NCBI GenBank assembly: GCA_016841565.1
Contig: JAENYX010000003.1
Span: 78,030-113,570 of the forward strand
Length of the DNA stretch: 35,541 bases
Direction: 5' to 3'
DNA from: Clostridium thermobutyricum
GTDB lineage: Bacteria; Bacillota; Clostridia; Ch29
Part shown: one piece after another, positions 9,171-16,754 of the stretch
How positions within the stretch are numbered: position 1 is the first letter of the stretch
How the letters are laid out: each line of letters begins with the position of its first letter
Program-made: the position numbers and the translations under genes
The notes under the pieces: model-generated
Told to the model about the DNA's origin: nothing
Database searches by the model: none
What the model saw: the letters and a program-made list of their open reading frames with translations, nothing else

Positions 9171-9630
9171 AACAATTGAAGGTAAACTTATAGCCCGGGA
9201 CTTAAAGTTCGGCATTGCCACAGGCCGTTTTAATGAGTTTATAAGCAGCAAACTCTTGGCAGGAGCTATAGACGGGCTTGTAAGACATGGGGCGGGTGAG
9301 GCCGACATTGAACTGGTATGGGTTCCCGGAGCTTTTGAGATTCCGCTGATTGCACAAAAAATGGCGCTCTCGCAAAAGTTCCATGCTGTTATATGTCTTG
9401 GGGCGGTAATAAGAGGCTCAACTCCGCATTTCGATTATGTGGCTGCCGAAGTGGCAAAGGGTATTGCAAAGGTTTCCCTGGATTCCGGCGTTCCCGTCAT
9501 ATTTGGCATTTTAACAACTGATACACTGGAGCAGGCCATTGAGAGGGCCGGAACAAAGGCCGGCAACAAGGGCTTTGATGCTGCTGTGACAGCTATAGAA
9601 ATGGTCAATTTGCTCAGGGACTTCAAATAA
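9160..9630 (+). CDS. ribH: 6,7-dimethyl-8-ribityllumazine synthase
   Basis: Condenses the RibD-pathway product with DHBP to form lumazine; it normally assembles into a 60-subunit shell or a pentamer. Family marks are [13 protein letters not shown] near the N-terminus, [12 protein letters not shown], and [14 protein letters not shown] with the catalytic His. The 156-residue length is normal. The start lies inside the end of ribBA behind CAGGAGGGAG (about 9147-9156). It is the last gene of the operon; no clear terminator follows before the next promoter at 9643. Confidence 0.95.
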   Translation: MNIKTIEGKLIARDLKFGIATGRFNEFISSKLLAGAIDGLVRHGAGEADIELVWVPGAFEIPLIAQKMALSQKFHAVICLGAVIRGSTPHFDYVAAEVAKGIAKVSLDSGVPVIFGILTTDTLEQAIERAGTKAGNKGFDAAVTAIEMVNLLRDFK

Positions 9631-9642
9631 TAACTTTACGTT

Positions 9643-9671
9643 TTGACTACGGTTTCTTTTAGTTGTATAAT
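9643..9671 (+). promoter_or_regulatory. Sigma-A promoter for the antitoxin-like/Uma2 gene
   Basis: A TTGACT -35 (9643-9648) and a TATAAT -10 (9666-9671) are separated by exactly 17 bases. It lies 12 bases after the ribH stop and about 45 bases before the next start codon, so the downstream gene can be transcribed independently of the rib operon. Confidence 0.85.
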
Positions 9672-9673
9672 AG

Positions 9674-9700
9674 TTATAGCTAATATACCTATTATAGCTA
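9674..9700 (+). promoter_or_regulatory. Paired TTATAGCTA boxes, operator-like
   Basis: Two identical 9-base boxes TTATAGCTA (9674-9682 and 9692-9700) start 18 bases apart, just downstream of the -10. Each contains the palindrome TAGCTA. The place and spacing suit a DNA-binding protein that represses initiation, and the gene's own N-terminal antitoxin-like domain is a natural candidate. This is an inference. Confidence 0.55.
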
Positions 9701-9717
9701 TAAAGGAGGAGTTATTC

Positions 9718-10449
9718 ATGAAGGTCAATTCAACCGAGCTTCAGAACAACTTCGGAAAGTATCTTATGCTTGCAGCCCATGAAGATATCATTATCACCAG
9801 AAACGGTATGGAATTGGCAAGACTGACAGCCATAAAGGAAGCGGTTCCAGAGCACGGCGCAGTAATGGAAAGGGCTGAAATTTACAGTCCGGACGGCAGA
9901 AGGGCATCCTTTGAGGAGTTTTTGGAACTGACTAAAAACTCCGAGGAAAGATACGAATATATTGACGGTGAAATATATCTGCTGGCCTCACCAAAAACCG
10001 CCCACCAGATAGCTTTGACAGAACTCTTGGTAATTTTTTATAACTGGTTTCAGAATAAAAAGTGCATTCCCATGGTTGCTCCCTATGATATAACTCTTAA
10101 GAGGAACCCCGAGAACATAAATGTTGTCCAGCCTGATATCATGGTAATATGCGACCTTGAAGAAAAGCTTGGCGACGATGATTACTATAAGGGAGTCCCC
10201 GCTCTGGTAGTGGAGATACTTTCCGAGGGCACACGGAGTAAGGACCTGGTTAAGAAGCTTGACCTCTATATGTCATGCGACGTTAGGGAATACTGGATTG
10301 TAAATCCCGTAAACAGGGAGGTTACCATTTATCTTTTTGCAGACAAAGACATTAGCAGTAATATTACCTACAGAGAATCCGAAGTGGCTCAATCCTACAT
10401 TTTCGAAGGGCTGTCGGCAGAGCTTGACAGGATATTCCCCGGAAAATAA
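9718..10449 (+). CDS. Phd/YefM-like antitoxin domain fused to Uma2 (DUF820) PD-(D/E)XK-like domain
   Basis: A 243-residue protein in two parts. Residues 1-38 (VNSTELQNNFGKYLMLAAHE, then IITRNGMELARL) match the Phd/YefM antitoxin DNA-binding domain. From about residue 66 there is a Uma2-family domain: EERYEYIDGEIYLLASP, an H at the start of the next helix, QPDIMVICD, and PALVVEILSEGTRSKDLVKK, which places the D...E.K-like residues of a restriction-endonuclease fold. The in-frame upstream extension covers the promoter, so ATG 9718 behind AAAGGAGG (9702-9709) is the start. No separate toxin gene is adjacent. The Uma2 role is unknown in general; nuclease activity is only predicted. Confidence 0.8.
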   Translation: MKVNSTELQNNFGKYLMLAAHEDIIITRNGMELARLTAIKEAVPEHGAVMERAEIYSPDGRRASFEEFLELTKNSEERYEYIDGEIYLLASPKTAHQIALTELLVIFYNWFQNKKCIPMVAPYDITLKRNPENINVVQPDIMVICDLEEKLGDDDYYKGVPALVVEILSEGTRSKDLVKKLDLYMSCDVREYWIVNPVNREVTIYLFADKDISSNITYRESEVAQSYIFEGLSAELDRIFPGK

Positions 10450-10475
10450 CAGTGACGGATGCATGGATGGAAGGC

Positions 10476-10515
10476 ATAAGCAAATAAGCTCCGGTTCCGG
10501 AGCTTATTTGCTTAT
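10476..10515. terminator. Shared hairpin between converging genes
   Basis: A perfect 19-bp inverted repeat (10476-10494 with 10497-10515) with a TT centre lies between the ends of the Uma2-type gene (+) and the chemotaxis receptor gene (-). T-runs are short on both sides, so termination efficiency is uncertain, but place and symmetry fit a bidirectional terminator. Confidence 0.7.
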
Positions 10516-10556
10516 ATATAGTGATCATTTGGAGGCATTTAATTGTAGGAAATGTA

Positions 10557-12656
10557 CTAAATCCTGAATTGGTTGACAACATCCTGGAGTTTGGAAGCAA
10601 GCTCGGCCAGGTTTTCGGATGAACTGGTAATTTGCTGAATTGCAGCCGTTTGTTCTTCGGAGGATGCTGCTGCTTCTTCAGTACTGGCGGCACTCTCCTC
10701 GGTAACACCGGCAATGTTTTCAATTTCTTCACCGGTAGCCGTTGCTTTACTCCTGAGTAAACCGGCGTCCTTTGATACTTTTTGTACCTGGTCGGTTACA
10801 TCCATGATTAGCTGCATTATGTTGTCGAAGGTTGCAGTGGTCTCATCGACAGCAGCCTTCTGCTGGTCTACCACTGCGTGGGTTATCTTCATTTCTTCTG
10901 CCACCTTTTCAACATTGGTCTGCATTTCTTCTATGAGAAGTCCTATCTTCTGCGTTGCCGAGCCGGATTCTTCGGCCAGTTTTCTGACCTCCTCGGCTAC
11001 TACTGCAAACCCTCTTCCCTGATCCCCGGCCCTGGCTGCTTCTATAGCCGCATTGAGAGCCAGCAGGTTGGTCTGGTCGGCAATATCTCTTATTACTTCT
11101 ATAATCTGGCCAATTTCGTTTGATTTGGAGGACAGTACCACCACCTCTCGGCTTACCTTGTCGGTGGCAGATATGCTCTCGTCCATCTTGGTCTTCTGGT
11201 ATGCCACCGTTTCAACTCCCGACTTGGCATTCTCACTGGCTTTACTCATGAATTCCTCGGATTCTTCCATGTTCCTGGTTATCTGATGCAGACCTGAAAT
11301 GAGTTCTCCCACTATCAGGTTGCCGTTTTGTGCAGCCTTGGCCTGATCTGAAGCACCCGATGCCAGTTCCTGTATTGTTGTAGATATTTCCTCGGCCACA
11401 CGGCTGGCTTCCTCAGATGAAGTCAGCATCTGTTGTGATGATGCTGCTACTGTCTGGGAGGATTCAATGATATCCCCCAGTACCTTTTTCATGCTGTAGA
11501 TGATATTGTTGACGGCCTTGGCCATAGCGCCTACTTCATCCTTACGGTTTACATAACCCGAGGCCAATTCCTTGGTGAAATCATTGCCGGCCAAAAGGCC
11601 AAGGTGCCTTGTGATGCCCTGGATGGGTGCAACAATACTCTTTGATATAAGGAATACTACCAGAGATAGTAGCAGCAAGCCTGCAATACCGGCAACCAGA
11701 GTAGTATAAAACAGCCTGTTTGATTCTACCAGTACTTCATCCAAGGGGACTACAATTGCGAAAGACCATGGGGTCACTGTATTTCCTGCGTTTACCGGAG
11801 CAAACACTTTTAGTTCCGCATCATCCGATTCATAGGATTCATTATCCGATGACAGCATTGAGCCCGATTTTATAGCTTCTATTATACTTTCACCCTGAGC
11901 TTCTTCCAGGTCCTGTAGAGCCTTTCCTATCTTTTCCCCGTCAGGATGCGCTAAAACTACACCTTCATGGGAAAGCAGCTGTCCGAATCCCGTTTCATAT
12001 ACCTTTATTCCTGAAACCATTTCCTGCAGTGTTTCAAGGGTTATATCCACACCTACCGCTCCAACCGATTTCCCATCCATTATTATGGGTACAACCAATG
12101 AAGTCATTAATACCGCTTTTCCTTCAATCTCATATGTAAACGGTTCCAGCACCACTTCTTTACCGGTATCCCTTGCCAGAAGATAATAATCTCCGGCAAC
12201 AGGAGTATCATAATCATAAAGGCGATCGAAGGATATGCTGCCCCCTGATCTATACCAGTATGGTATAAACTTTCCTGTGCTGTCATGGCCGTATGTGCCG
12301 GCATAGGCGGTATCATTTCCATCGAAATAATTTGCTTCCCAGCATGTCCATATACCCAGAAAGCCGGGATTGTTTTCGAGGATGCTTCTTAGCATCTCAT
12401 TGGATACATCACGATTTGCCCAGCCTGTTGAAGCCATTACTTTAAAGGATTCTGCCATTGTCCTTGCAATGCTCAATGCTTCATCCAGGATTTCTTCCGA
12501 GTACTTTGCATTCTCCTTTGCATCCTTTTCAGCCAGTTGTACTGCATAGTCGATGGCTATATTTCTCGAGTTGATTGAGACAAATCCTATAACCAGGCTA
12601 AAGACAATCAGACATGTTGTAAGGATTAGAACAAGCATTTTGGTTCGAAGTTTCAT
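10557..12656 (-). CDS. Methyl-accepting chemotaxis protein with dCache-type sensor
   Basis: A 699-residue inner-membrane chemoreceptor. An N-terminal membrane segment (about residues 7-29) is followed by a ~280-residue extracellular sensor with dCache features ([13 protein letters not shown], then [20 protein letters not shown]). A second membrane segment lies near residues 310-335, then HAMP, then a long methylation/signalling coiled coil whose hairpin tip reads [20 protein letters not shown]. It would sense a small ligand and control CheA through CheW. The ribosome site GGGGGAA precedes the ATG on the minus strand. A tiny cheW-derived frame lies 40 bases upstream on the same strand, suggesting a former cheW-mcp operon. 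The ligand is not predictable. Confidence 0.92.
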   Translation of the reverse strand: MKLRTKMLVLILTTCLIVFSLVIGFVSINSRNIAIDYAVQLAEKDAKENAKYSEEILDEALSIARTMAESFKVMASTGWANRDVSNEMLRSILENNPGFLGIWTCWEANYFDGNDTAYAGTYGHDSTGKFIPYWYRSGGSISFDRLYDYDTPVAGDYYLLARDTGKEVVLEPFTYEIEGKAVLMTSLVVPIIMDGKSVGAVGVDITLETLQEMVSGIKVYETGFGQLLSHEGVVLAHPDGEKIGKALQDLEEAQGESIIEAIKSGSMLSSDNESYESDDAELKVFAPVNAGNTVTPWSFAIVVPLDEVLVESNRLFYTTLVAGIAGLLLLSLVVFLISKSIVAPIQGITRHLGLLAGNDFTKELASGYVNRKDEVGAMAKAVNNIIYSMKKVLGDIIESSQTVAASSQQMLTSSEEASRVAEEISTTIQELASGASDQAKAAQNGNLIVGELISGLHQITRNMEESEEFMSKASENAKSGVETVAYQKTKMDESISATDKVSREVVVLSSKSNEIGQIIEVIRDIADQTNLLALNAAIEAARAGDQGRGFAVVAEEVRKLAEESGSATQKIGLLIEEMQTNVEKVAEEMKITHAVVDQQKAAVDETTATFDNIMQLIMDVTDQVQKVSKDAGLLRSKATATGEEIENIAGVTEESAASTEEAAASSEEQTAAIQQITSSSENLAELASKLQDVVNQFRI

Positions 12657-12696
12657 TAGTATTCCCCCAATTCTTTAGTAAATAGAATTTCGTGAT

Positions 12697-12843
12697 TCAG
12701 GAAACCTGTTTTGACCGGCCTTCCATAGTGGTGGACAGCATCTTAGAGAATTCAAGTAGTATTATAAGCCTGTCATTTACCCCCATTATATCGATGGCAT
12801 ATTCTCCCTGACTTAACTGGAATACTACAAACTGATTATCCAA
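12697..12843 (-). pseudogene. cheW: Internally deleted cheW remnant, 48 codons
   Basis: On the minus strand a TTG codon (12843-12841), 10 bases after AAAGGGGG, opens a 48-codon frame. It begins LDNQFVVFQLSQGEYAIDIM, the start of CheW, then passes directly into VNDRLIILLEFSKMLS, which corresponds to the last strand and helix of CheW. About 100 codons of the normal middle are missing, but the frame is kept across the junction. It lies 40 bases upstream of a chemoreceptor gene. It cannot fold as a normal CheW. Most likely it is a deletion relic; a working mini-protein is possible but less likely. Confidence 0.75.
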
Positions 12844-13113
12844 CTGATTTCAACCCCCTTTGTGTTTAGTATTCGGCCACTGATCCTGTTGTTGTATGTT
12901 TTGGCTGTCCCTCCCCGGTAATTATATTGAGTTTGCTGCAATCAAGAGCCCTTATGTATCCGGGCATTACGGAAAATACAAAAAACCCGCAAATAAATTG
13001 TCGAAATAGAAGGAAAATACTACATACGTGTCAAATTATAGTCAATATTACGATAGATAATTATGGCAGTCCGAGGTTAAGCTGTCAGTGAGTCAGATTG
13101 GGGGGTGCATCTA
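12844..13113. other. Divergent intergenic region
   Basis: 270 bases between the minus-strand cheW remnant/receptor unit and the plus-strand LuxR-type gene. It should hold both promoters. On the plus strand TTGTCG at about 12999 with TACATA near 13021 is a weak candidate. I see no coding region or strong hairpin here. Confidence 0.5.
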
Positions 13114-14535
13114 TTGCTATCAGACAAAAGTATGTTCCACTGTTACCTCGGAGGGGCCACTCTGCTTGGCTGGCAGATTTTTTTCCCTTTCTACGGTCCG
13201 GGACTTAGATGGATATCCTTTAATATACTGGATACAGGTCACTTCTTTATACTGGGAATACTGCCGGGTTTGCTGTGCAGCGGATGGTTTTATTGCTCCC
13301 GGTATAATAAAGGCCGTATTATCTGCATAGAAAAAATCTTTCCCCCTCTTATATTCATATCAACTCTTTTGATGGTTGCAGTAAGGCCATTGCCAGCATC
13401 ATATTTTTTCATTATCTGTATGCTTATACAGGGTTATTCTGCCGGATGGCTTTTAATACGGCTTGTTACCTGCATGTCGGGCGCCGGGACTGTCCGGAAC
13501 AGGGGAATGGTCATCGGTAGAATTATGGCTGTATCCATTGTATTAGTGTTTGTCTACATCGGAATCTCAGGTAAGGTTGAGCTCTTCAGCCGGGGGATAA
13601 TAATAAGCTCTGCGGCTGCTGCTGTCGGGGGAGCATTAATCCTGAGCATACCGCTTCCGGAAATATATGACCTGTCCAAGGATAGGCTTAAGCTTGGGGA
13701 AATTGTCCCCCACAAGTCCATTATGCTATATGGACTGATTATGTTATCCTTAATGGGCTTATACTATAGTGCAACACTTCCTGTCGGTTTGTTGAAATCT
13801 ATACCACTCAGGGTAATACCATGGGTCTTTTATGTTATAGCTTTACTGGCAGCCGGAAAATGGTATGACAATAACGGTTCATTCATTGTGGCAGCGGCTT
13901 CTTTCACCCTGGTGGGAATTGGCTTTATTGTATGGACGTTGAGTTCCCGGATACCGGCATATATTCTGTTGTCGCAAGTGCTGGCACTGTCGGGTCTGGC
14001 CTGCTCCAATGTATACCTCTGGGCTTCTCTGACCGATAATCCGTCAATAAAGTATCCTCCACTTTACTTTGCCGTAGGTATGACCGCCCGAATGATTTCC
14101 ATGGCCGGTACCATTGCTATTGTGCAGATGCTGGGGTTCGACCCCCTCAGTCACAACCGTGTAATTGGTGTTGCAGGGGCTGCGCTGGTATTTGCAGGCA
14201 TGTTTCCGTTATTATATTACAACCTCATATACGGTAAACCTGACGGGACTGCTTTGGACCTCAGGGATACCCATAATGTCCCTTGGGAACATATATTGGG
14301 AGTCAGAATAAAGCATCTGCTTGTAAATACCTATGAGCTTACCAACAGAGAGACCGAAGTAGCCTGTTTGCTGCTGAAGGGCTACAGCAACAGGCAGATA
14401 TCCAAATTACTGTTTATATCCGAAAATACTGTCAAGTATCATGTAGGCAATATACTGGGAAAGGTTGGCGTATCCAAACGCCAGGATATGTGCCAGATAG
14501 TATCCGATTCCATTGAACGGTCCGGGGTACGGTAA
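13114..14535 (+). CDS. Membrane-embedded LuxR-family transcription regulator
   Basis: A 473-residue protein. The first ~390 residues form about ten to twelve hydrophobic segments in an MFS-like layout. The last ~70 residues are a LuxR/NarL helix-turn-helix: LTNRETEVACLLLKGYSNRQ, then ISKLLFISENTVKYHVGNIL. It would be a one-component regulator that binds DNA from the membrane; there is no receiver domain. TTG 13114 lies 6 bases after TGGGGGG; a GTG at 13105 overlaps that ribosome site, and ATG 13132 is a shorter alternative. It is divergent from the chemoreceptor gene, which is a possible target. Signal and targets are unknown. Confidence 0.82.
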   Translation: MLSDKSMFHCYLGGATLLGWQIFFPFYGPGLRWISFNILDTGHFFILGILPGLLCSGWFYCSRYNKGRIICIEKIFPPLIFISTLLMVAVRPLPASYFFIICMLIQGYSAGWLLIRLVTCMSGAGTVRNRGMVIGRIMAVSIVLVFVYIGISGKVELFSRGIIISSAAAAVGGALILSIPLPEIYDLSKDRLKLGEIVPHKSIMLYGLIMLSLMGLYYSATLPVGLLKSIPLRVIPWVFYVIALLAAGKWYDNNGSFIVAAASFTLVGIGFIVWTLSSRIPAYILLSQVLALSGLACSNVYLWASLTDNPSIKYPPLYFAVGMTARMISMAGTIAIVQMLGFDPLSHNRVIGVAGAALVFAGMFPLLYYNLIYGKPDGTALDLRDTHNVPWEHILGVRIKHLLVNTYELTNRETEVACLLLKGYSNRQISKLLFISENTVKYHVGNILGKVGVSKRQDMCQIVSDSIERSGVR

Positions 14536-14744
14536 ACTGTGTTCAGCCACTGGCTGTTTTGTATATATATTAACGTTGCTGTACATGTCATATATATTCC
14601 ATGTCTCAATTAGTCGGGCATATATTTCAAAACATCTCAATATTCGACTTTATTCTACATCAATTGATAGATTTTGCCCCTACCCAAAACGTATAGTTTC
14701 ATAAGCATGATGCTATTTATGTCTCGTAAACTGACGGGTCGTCC

Positions 14745-14790
14745 ATAAAGAGGCAGGGATGGGGTAAAACTGCCGGCTCTTTTATTATTT
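14745..14790 (+). terminator. Probable terminator of the LuxR-type gene
   Basis: ATAAAGAG plus GCAG (14745-14756) pair with CTGC and CTCTTTTAT (14770-14785), with a small bulge of two bases, and a T-rich tail (TTTTATTATTT) follows. It is 210 bases after the stop codon; the stretch between holds AT-rich sequence and no gene. Confidence 0.5.
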
Positions 14791-14880
14791 AACCGACTGC
14801 AGGATTTACGTCTGATGCCCGGGCGCGCTTAAATCATATTTCTGTTATATAATGCATTAATAATATTACATTTTTCTACC

Positions 14881-15064
14881 TGTCGCTTAAGAGGGGGAAG
14901 CCCGAAGAATCCGACTCTGTCGCTTAAGAGGGGGAAGCCCGAAGAATCCGACTCTGTCGCTTAAGAGGGGGAAGCTCGAAGAATCCGACTCTGTCGCTTA
15001 AGAGGGGGAAGCCCGAAGAATCCGACTCTGTCATTCTGAGGGCAAAGCCCGAAGAATCCGACTC
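14881..15064. repeat. Five-copy tandem array of a 36/37-bp repeat
   Basis: Four 37-bp units start at 14881, 14918, 14955 and 14992 (TGTCGCTTAAGAGGGGGAAG... ending in GAAGAATCCGACTC), followed by one 36-bp variant at 15029 that begins TGTCATTCTGAGGGCAAAGC. Units are nearly identical (one C-to-T in the third). The variant is the same as the left end of the adjoining 76-bp element, so the array looks like repeated duplication of a MITE end. There are no unique spacers, so it is not a CRISPR array. Confidence 0.85.
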
Positions 15065-15140
15065 TGTCATTCTGAGGGCAAAGCCCGAAGAATCTTTCTT
15101 GAAGATGGACATAAGATCCTTCGCTTGGCTCAGGATGACA
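15065..15140. mobile_element. 76-bp MITE-like element, copy A
   Basis: Terminal inverted repeats TGTCATTCTGAG (15065-15076) and CTCAGGATGACA (15129-15140) enclose GAAGAATCT and its partner AGATCCTTCGC. A second element with the same ends and exactly the same length lies at 20496-20571. This type of repeat is common between genes in Firmicutes. Its tandemly repeated left end occupies 14881-15064. It has no coding capacity. Confidence 0.75.
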
Positions 15141-15465
15141 CGTTAAGAGATGTAAAGTTTTAAGCACGTTATATATATTAACGTACGGCATCAAGTCCCC
15201 TACCTCTAAGGTGGCGGGTTACCGATTGGTCAGCTATCAGTGGTGAGTTCACGCAATCTCAATGATGCCTATGGTTTTATAAGCCTGGAAATAAATTTCA
15301 GGCTTATAAAACCAAACGTTAAAAGGATTTGAATATTTGCTTTCAGGAAGGTTTTATTGACAGAAAGCGGGGTAATATTAATAAGTATAAGTAATATGGC
15401 ACAATAGGAAAGATATTATTAGGGTCATATACAGCCAGGAGCTTTTACAGATGGGAGGCAGAATT
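15141..15465. other. Gene-free stretch before the flavoprotein gene
   Basis: About 325 bases. It holds a GC-richer patch at about 15195-15268 (CCTACCTCTAAGGTGG is a small stem) of unknown origin, possibly the tail of a lost transposable element or a structured RNA, and a perfect inverted repeat at 15273-15313. After that the sequence is AT-rich and presumably carries the promoter of the next gene. No coding region is supported. Confidence 0.5.
15273..15313. terminator. Perfect 15-bp inverted repeat
   Basis: GGTTTTATAAGCCTG (15273-15287) and CAGGCTTATAAAACC (15299-15313) flank an 11-base loop. T-runs sit inside the arms, so it could end transcription from either side, but no gene lies directly upstream on either strand. 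It may be a leftover terminator of a lost gene. Confidence 0.5.
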
Positions 15466-16338
15466 ATGTATGATGTAGTCATTATAGGACGGGGCCCTGC
15501 AGGCCTTTCGGCATCGCTGTATACAGCGCGGGGAGGGCTGAAAACAGTGATTGTGGGTAAGGAGAGTCCACTATCAAAGGGTGGCAGGATAGAGAACTAT
15601 TGCTGCAGTGAGCCAATGTCCGGTGAACAGCTTATTGACATTGGCGTACAGCAGGCCAGGAGCTTTGGCGTTGATATTCTTGACCAAGAAGTCATCGATA
15701 TAAAAAGGAGTAATTCCTTTGAGGTAGTTACATCCGACAATACTTATCAAGCTAAGGCAATCGTCATAGCGACGGGTAAGTCCAGGAAAAAGACCAATAT
15801 TGAGGGTGTGGAAAGTTTTGAGACCAAAGGTGTTCACTATTGTGTTACCTGTGATGGCTTCTTTTATTCGGGCAAGAGAGTAGGAGTATTGGGGTATAAT
15901 GATTATGCCGTCCATGAAATTATGGAATTTGAGGGTATTTCTGAGGATGTTACCCTCTATACCAACGGAGAAAAATTAGAATTGGACCAAGAGAGCAATA
16001 AGTACCTGCAGGATAAAGGGATAAAAATTAATAAAAAAAGAATAAAACGGCTGGATGGGGCTCAGGCATTAGAGAGGTTAGTGTTTGAAGATGGACAGGT
16101 AGAAGAAATAGACGGATTATTTGTGGCATACGGCTCGGCATCCTCTGTTGATTTTGCCAGGAAACTTGGAATACTGCTGGATGACGACAATATTATTGTG
16201 GATGAAAACCAGAGCACCAATGTAGAAGGAGTGTTTGCAGCAGGAGATTGTACGGGAGGTATGATGCAGGTTGCTGCTGCGGTTGGGCAGGGTGCCGCCG
16301 CCGGCCAAAATGCCAAGGCATTTGTTCTGAATAATTGA
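15466..16338 (+). CDS. Thioredoxin-reductase-like flavoprotein lacking the NADPH motif
   Basis: A 290-residue cytoplasmic FAD protein of the thioredoxin reductase fold. The FAD site GRGPAG is at residues 8-13, the redox pair C126-V-T-C129-D follows, and a C-terminal FAAGD FAD motif is present. In TrxB the segment after the CxxC reads GGGDSA and later HRR for NADPH binding. Here it is GYNDYA (about 143-148) and LYTNGEKLEL, so the pyridine nucleotide site is not conserved. Clostridia are known to have ferredoxin-dependent flavin thioredoxin reductases with this loss; this protein may be one. ATG 15466 follows GGGAGG by 7 bases. No thioredoxin gene is adjacent. Confidence 0.85.
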   Translation: MYDVVIIGRGPAGLSASLYTARGGLKTVIVGKESPLSKGGRIENYCCSEPMSGEQLIDIGVQQARSFGVDILDQEVIDIKRSNSFEVVTSDNTYQAKAIVIATGKSRKKTNIEGVESFETKGVHYCVTCDGFFYSGKRVGVLGYNDYAVHEIMEFEGISEDVTLYTNGEKLELDQESNKYLQDKGIKINKKRIKRLDGAQALERLVFEDGQVEEIDGLFVAYGSASSVDFARKLGILLDDDNIIVDENQSTNVEGVFAAGDCTGGMMQVAAAVGQGAAAGQNAKAFVLNN

Positions 16339-16380
16339 TGAAATGAAAATCAGCGGTGATATTTCTAATACTAATATAGT

Positions 16381-16418
16381 CACAAAAATCACACGTTCCA
16401 GGGCGTGTGATTTTTGTG
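16381..16418 (+). terminator. Intrinsic terminator after the flavoprotein gene
   Basis: A perfect 15-bp stem, CACAAAAATCACACG (16381-16395) with CGTGTGATTTTTGTG (16404-16418), around an 8-base loop; the T5 lies in the right arm. It is 43 bases after the stop codon and nearly symmetrical, so it could also act on the other strand. Confidence 0.8.
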
Positions 16419-16754
16419 TTCTTATAATATCTGTTTGTGCAATAATTATCAGTTTACATATAAAACTAACAAAATGCGTCGCAATAAAAAAAATCCCAAT
16501 GGCAGATTATTACAATAATTACAAGCTGTTTGGTTTACAATTTAAGCGTACAAAAAATCCACGCAAAGGGCAACTGGAATTCACAACTGTTTTTACTTCC
16601 GGATGAAGTCATATCAGAAATATCATTTCTTAGTCGGGCTCCAGCTTGTGTCAGGTGTCCAAACTGTATCAAATTATCCCATAAAGGGGGTGTCCTATAG
16701 GCTAGAGACAAAGGCCTTTACTAATCAAGAAAATAAAAATGGAGGGGATTATTA
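16419..16754 (+). other. Gene-free upstream region of the M28 peptidase gene
   Basis: 336 AT-rich bases. It should contain the promoter of the following exported peptidase gene, but I see no convincing -35/-10 pair. An AAAGGGGG at 16684-16691 is not followed by a gene. One open frame across this region has no family features and runs through the upstream terminator. Confidence 0.4.

Noticed and set aside
14881..15064. Regularly repeated 37-bp units that could suggest a CRISPR array
   Set aside because: The units are directly adjacent with no unique spacers, there are no cas genes, and the units match the end of a MITE-like element.
14924..15194. Minus-strand open frames with repeated SSGFALRMTESD-type peptides
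   Set aside because: They are translations of the tandem repeat; there is no ribosome site and no family, and the same stretch is open in more than one frame.
16343..16606. 87-codon plus-strand frame after the flavoprotein gene
   Set aside because: It reads through the intrinsic terminator, has no ribosome site and no recognisable features.
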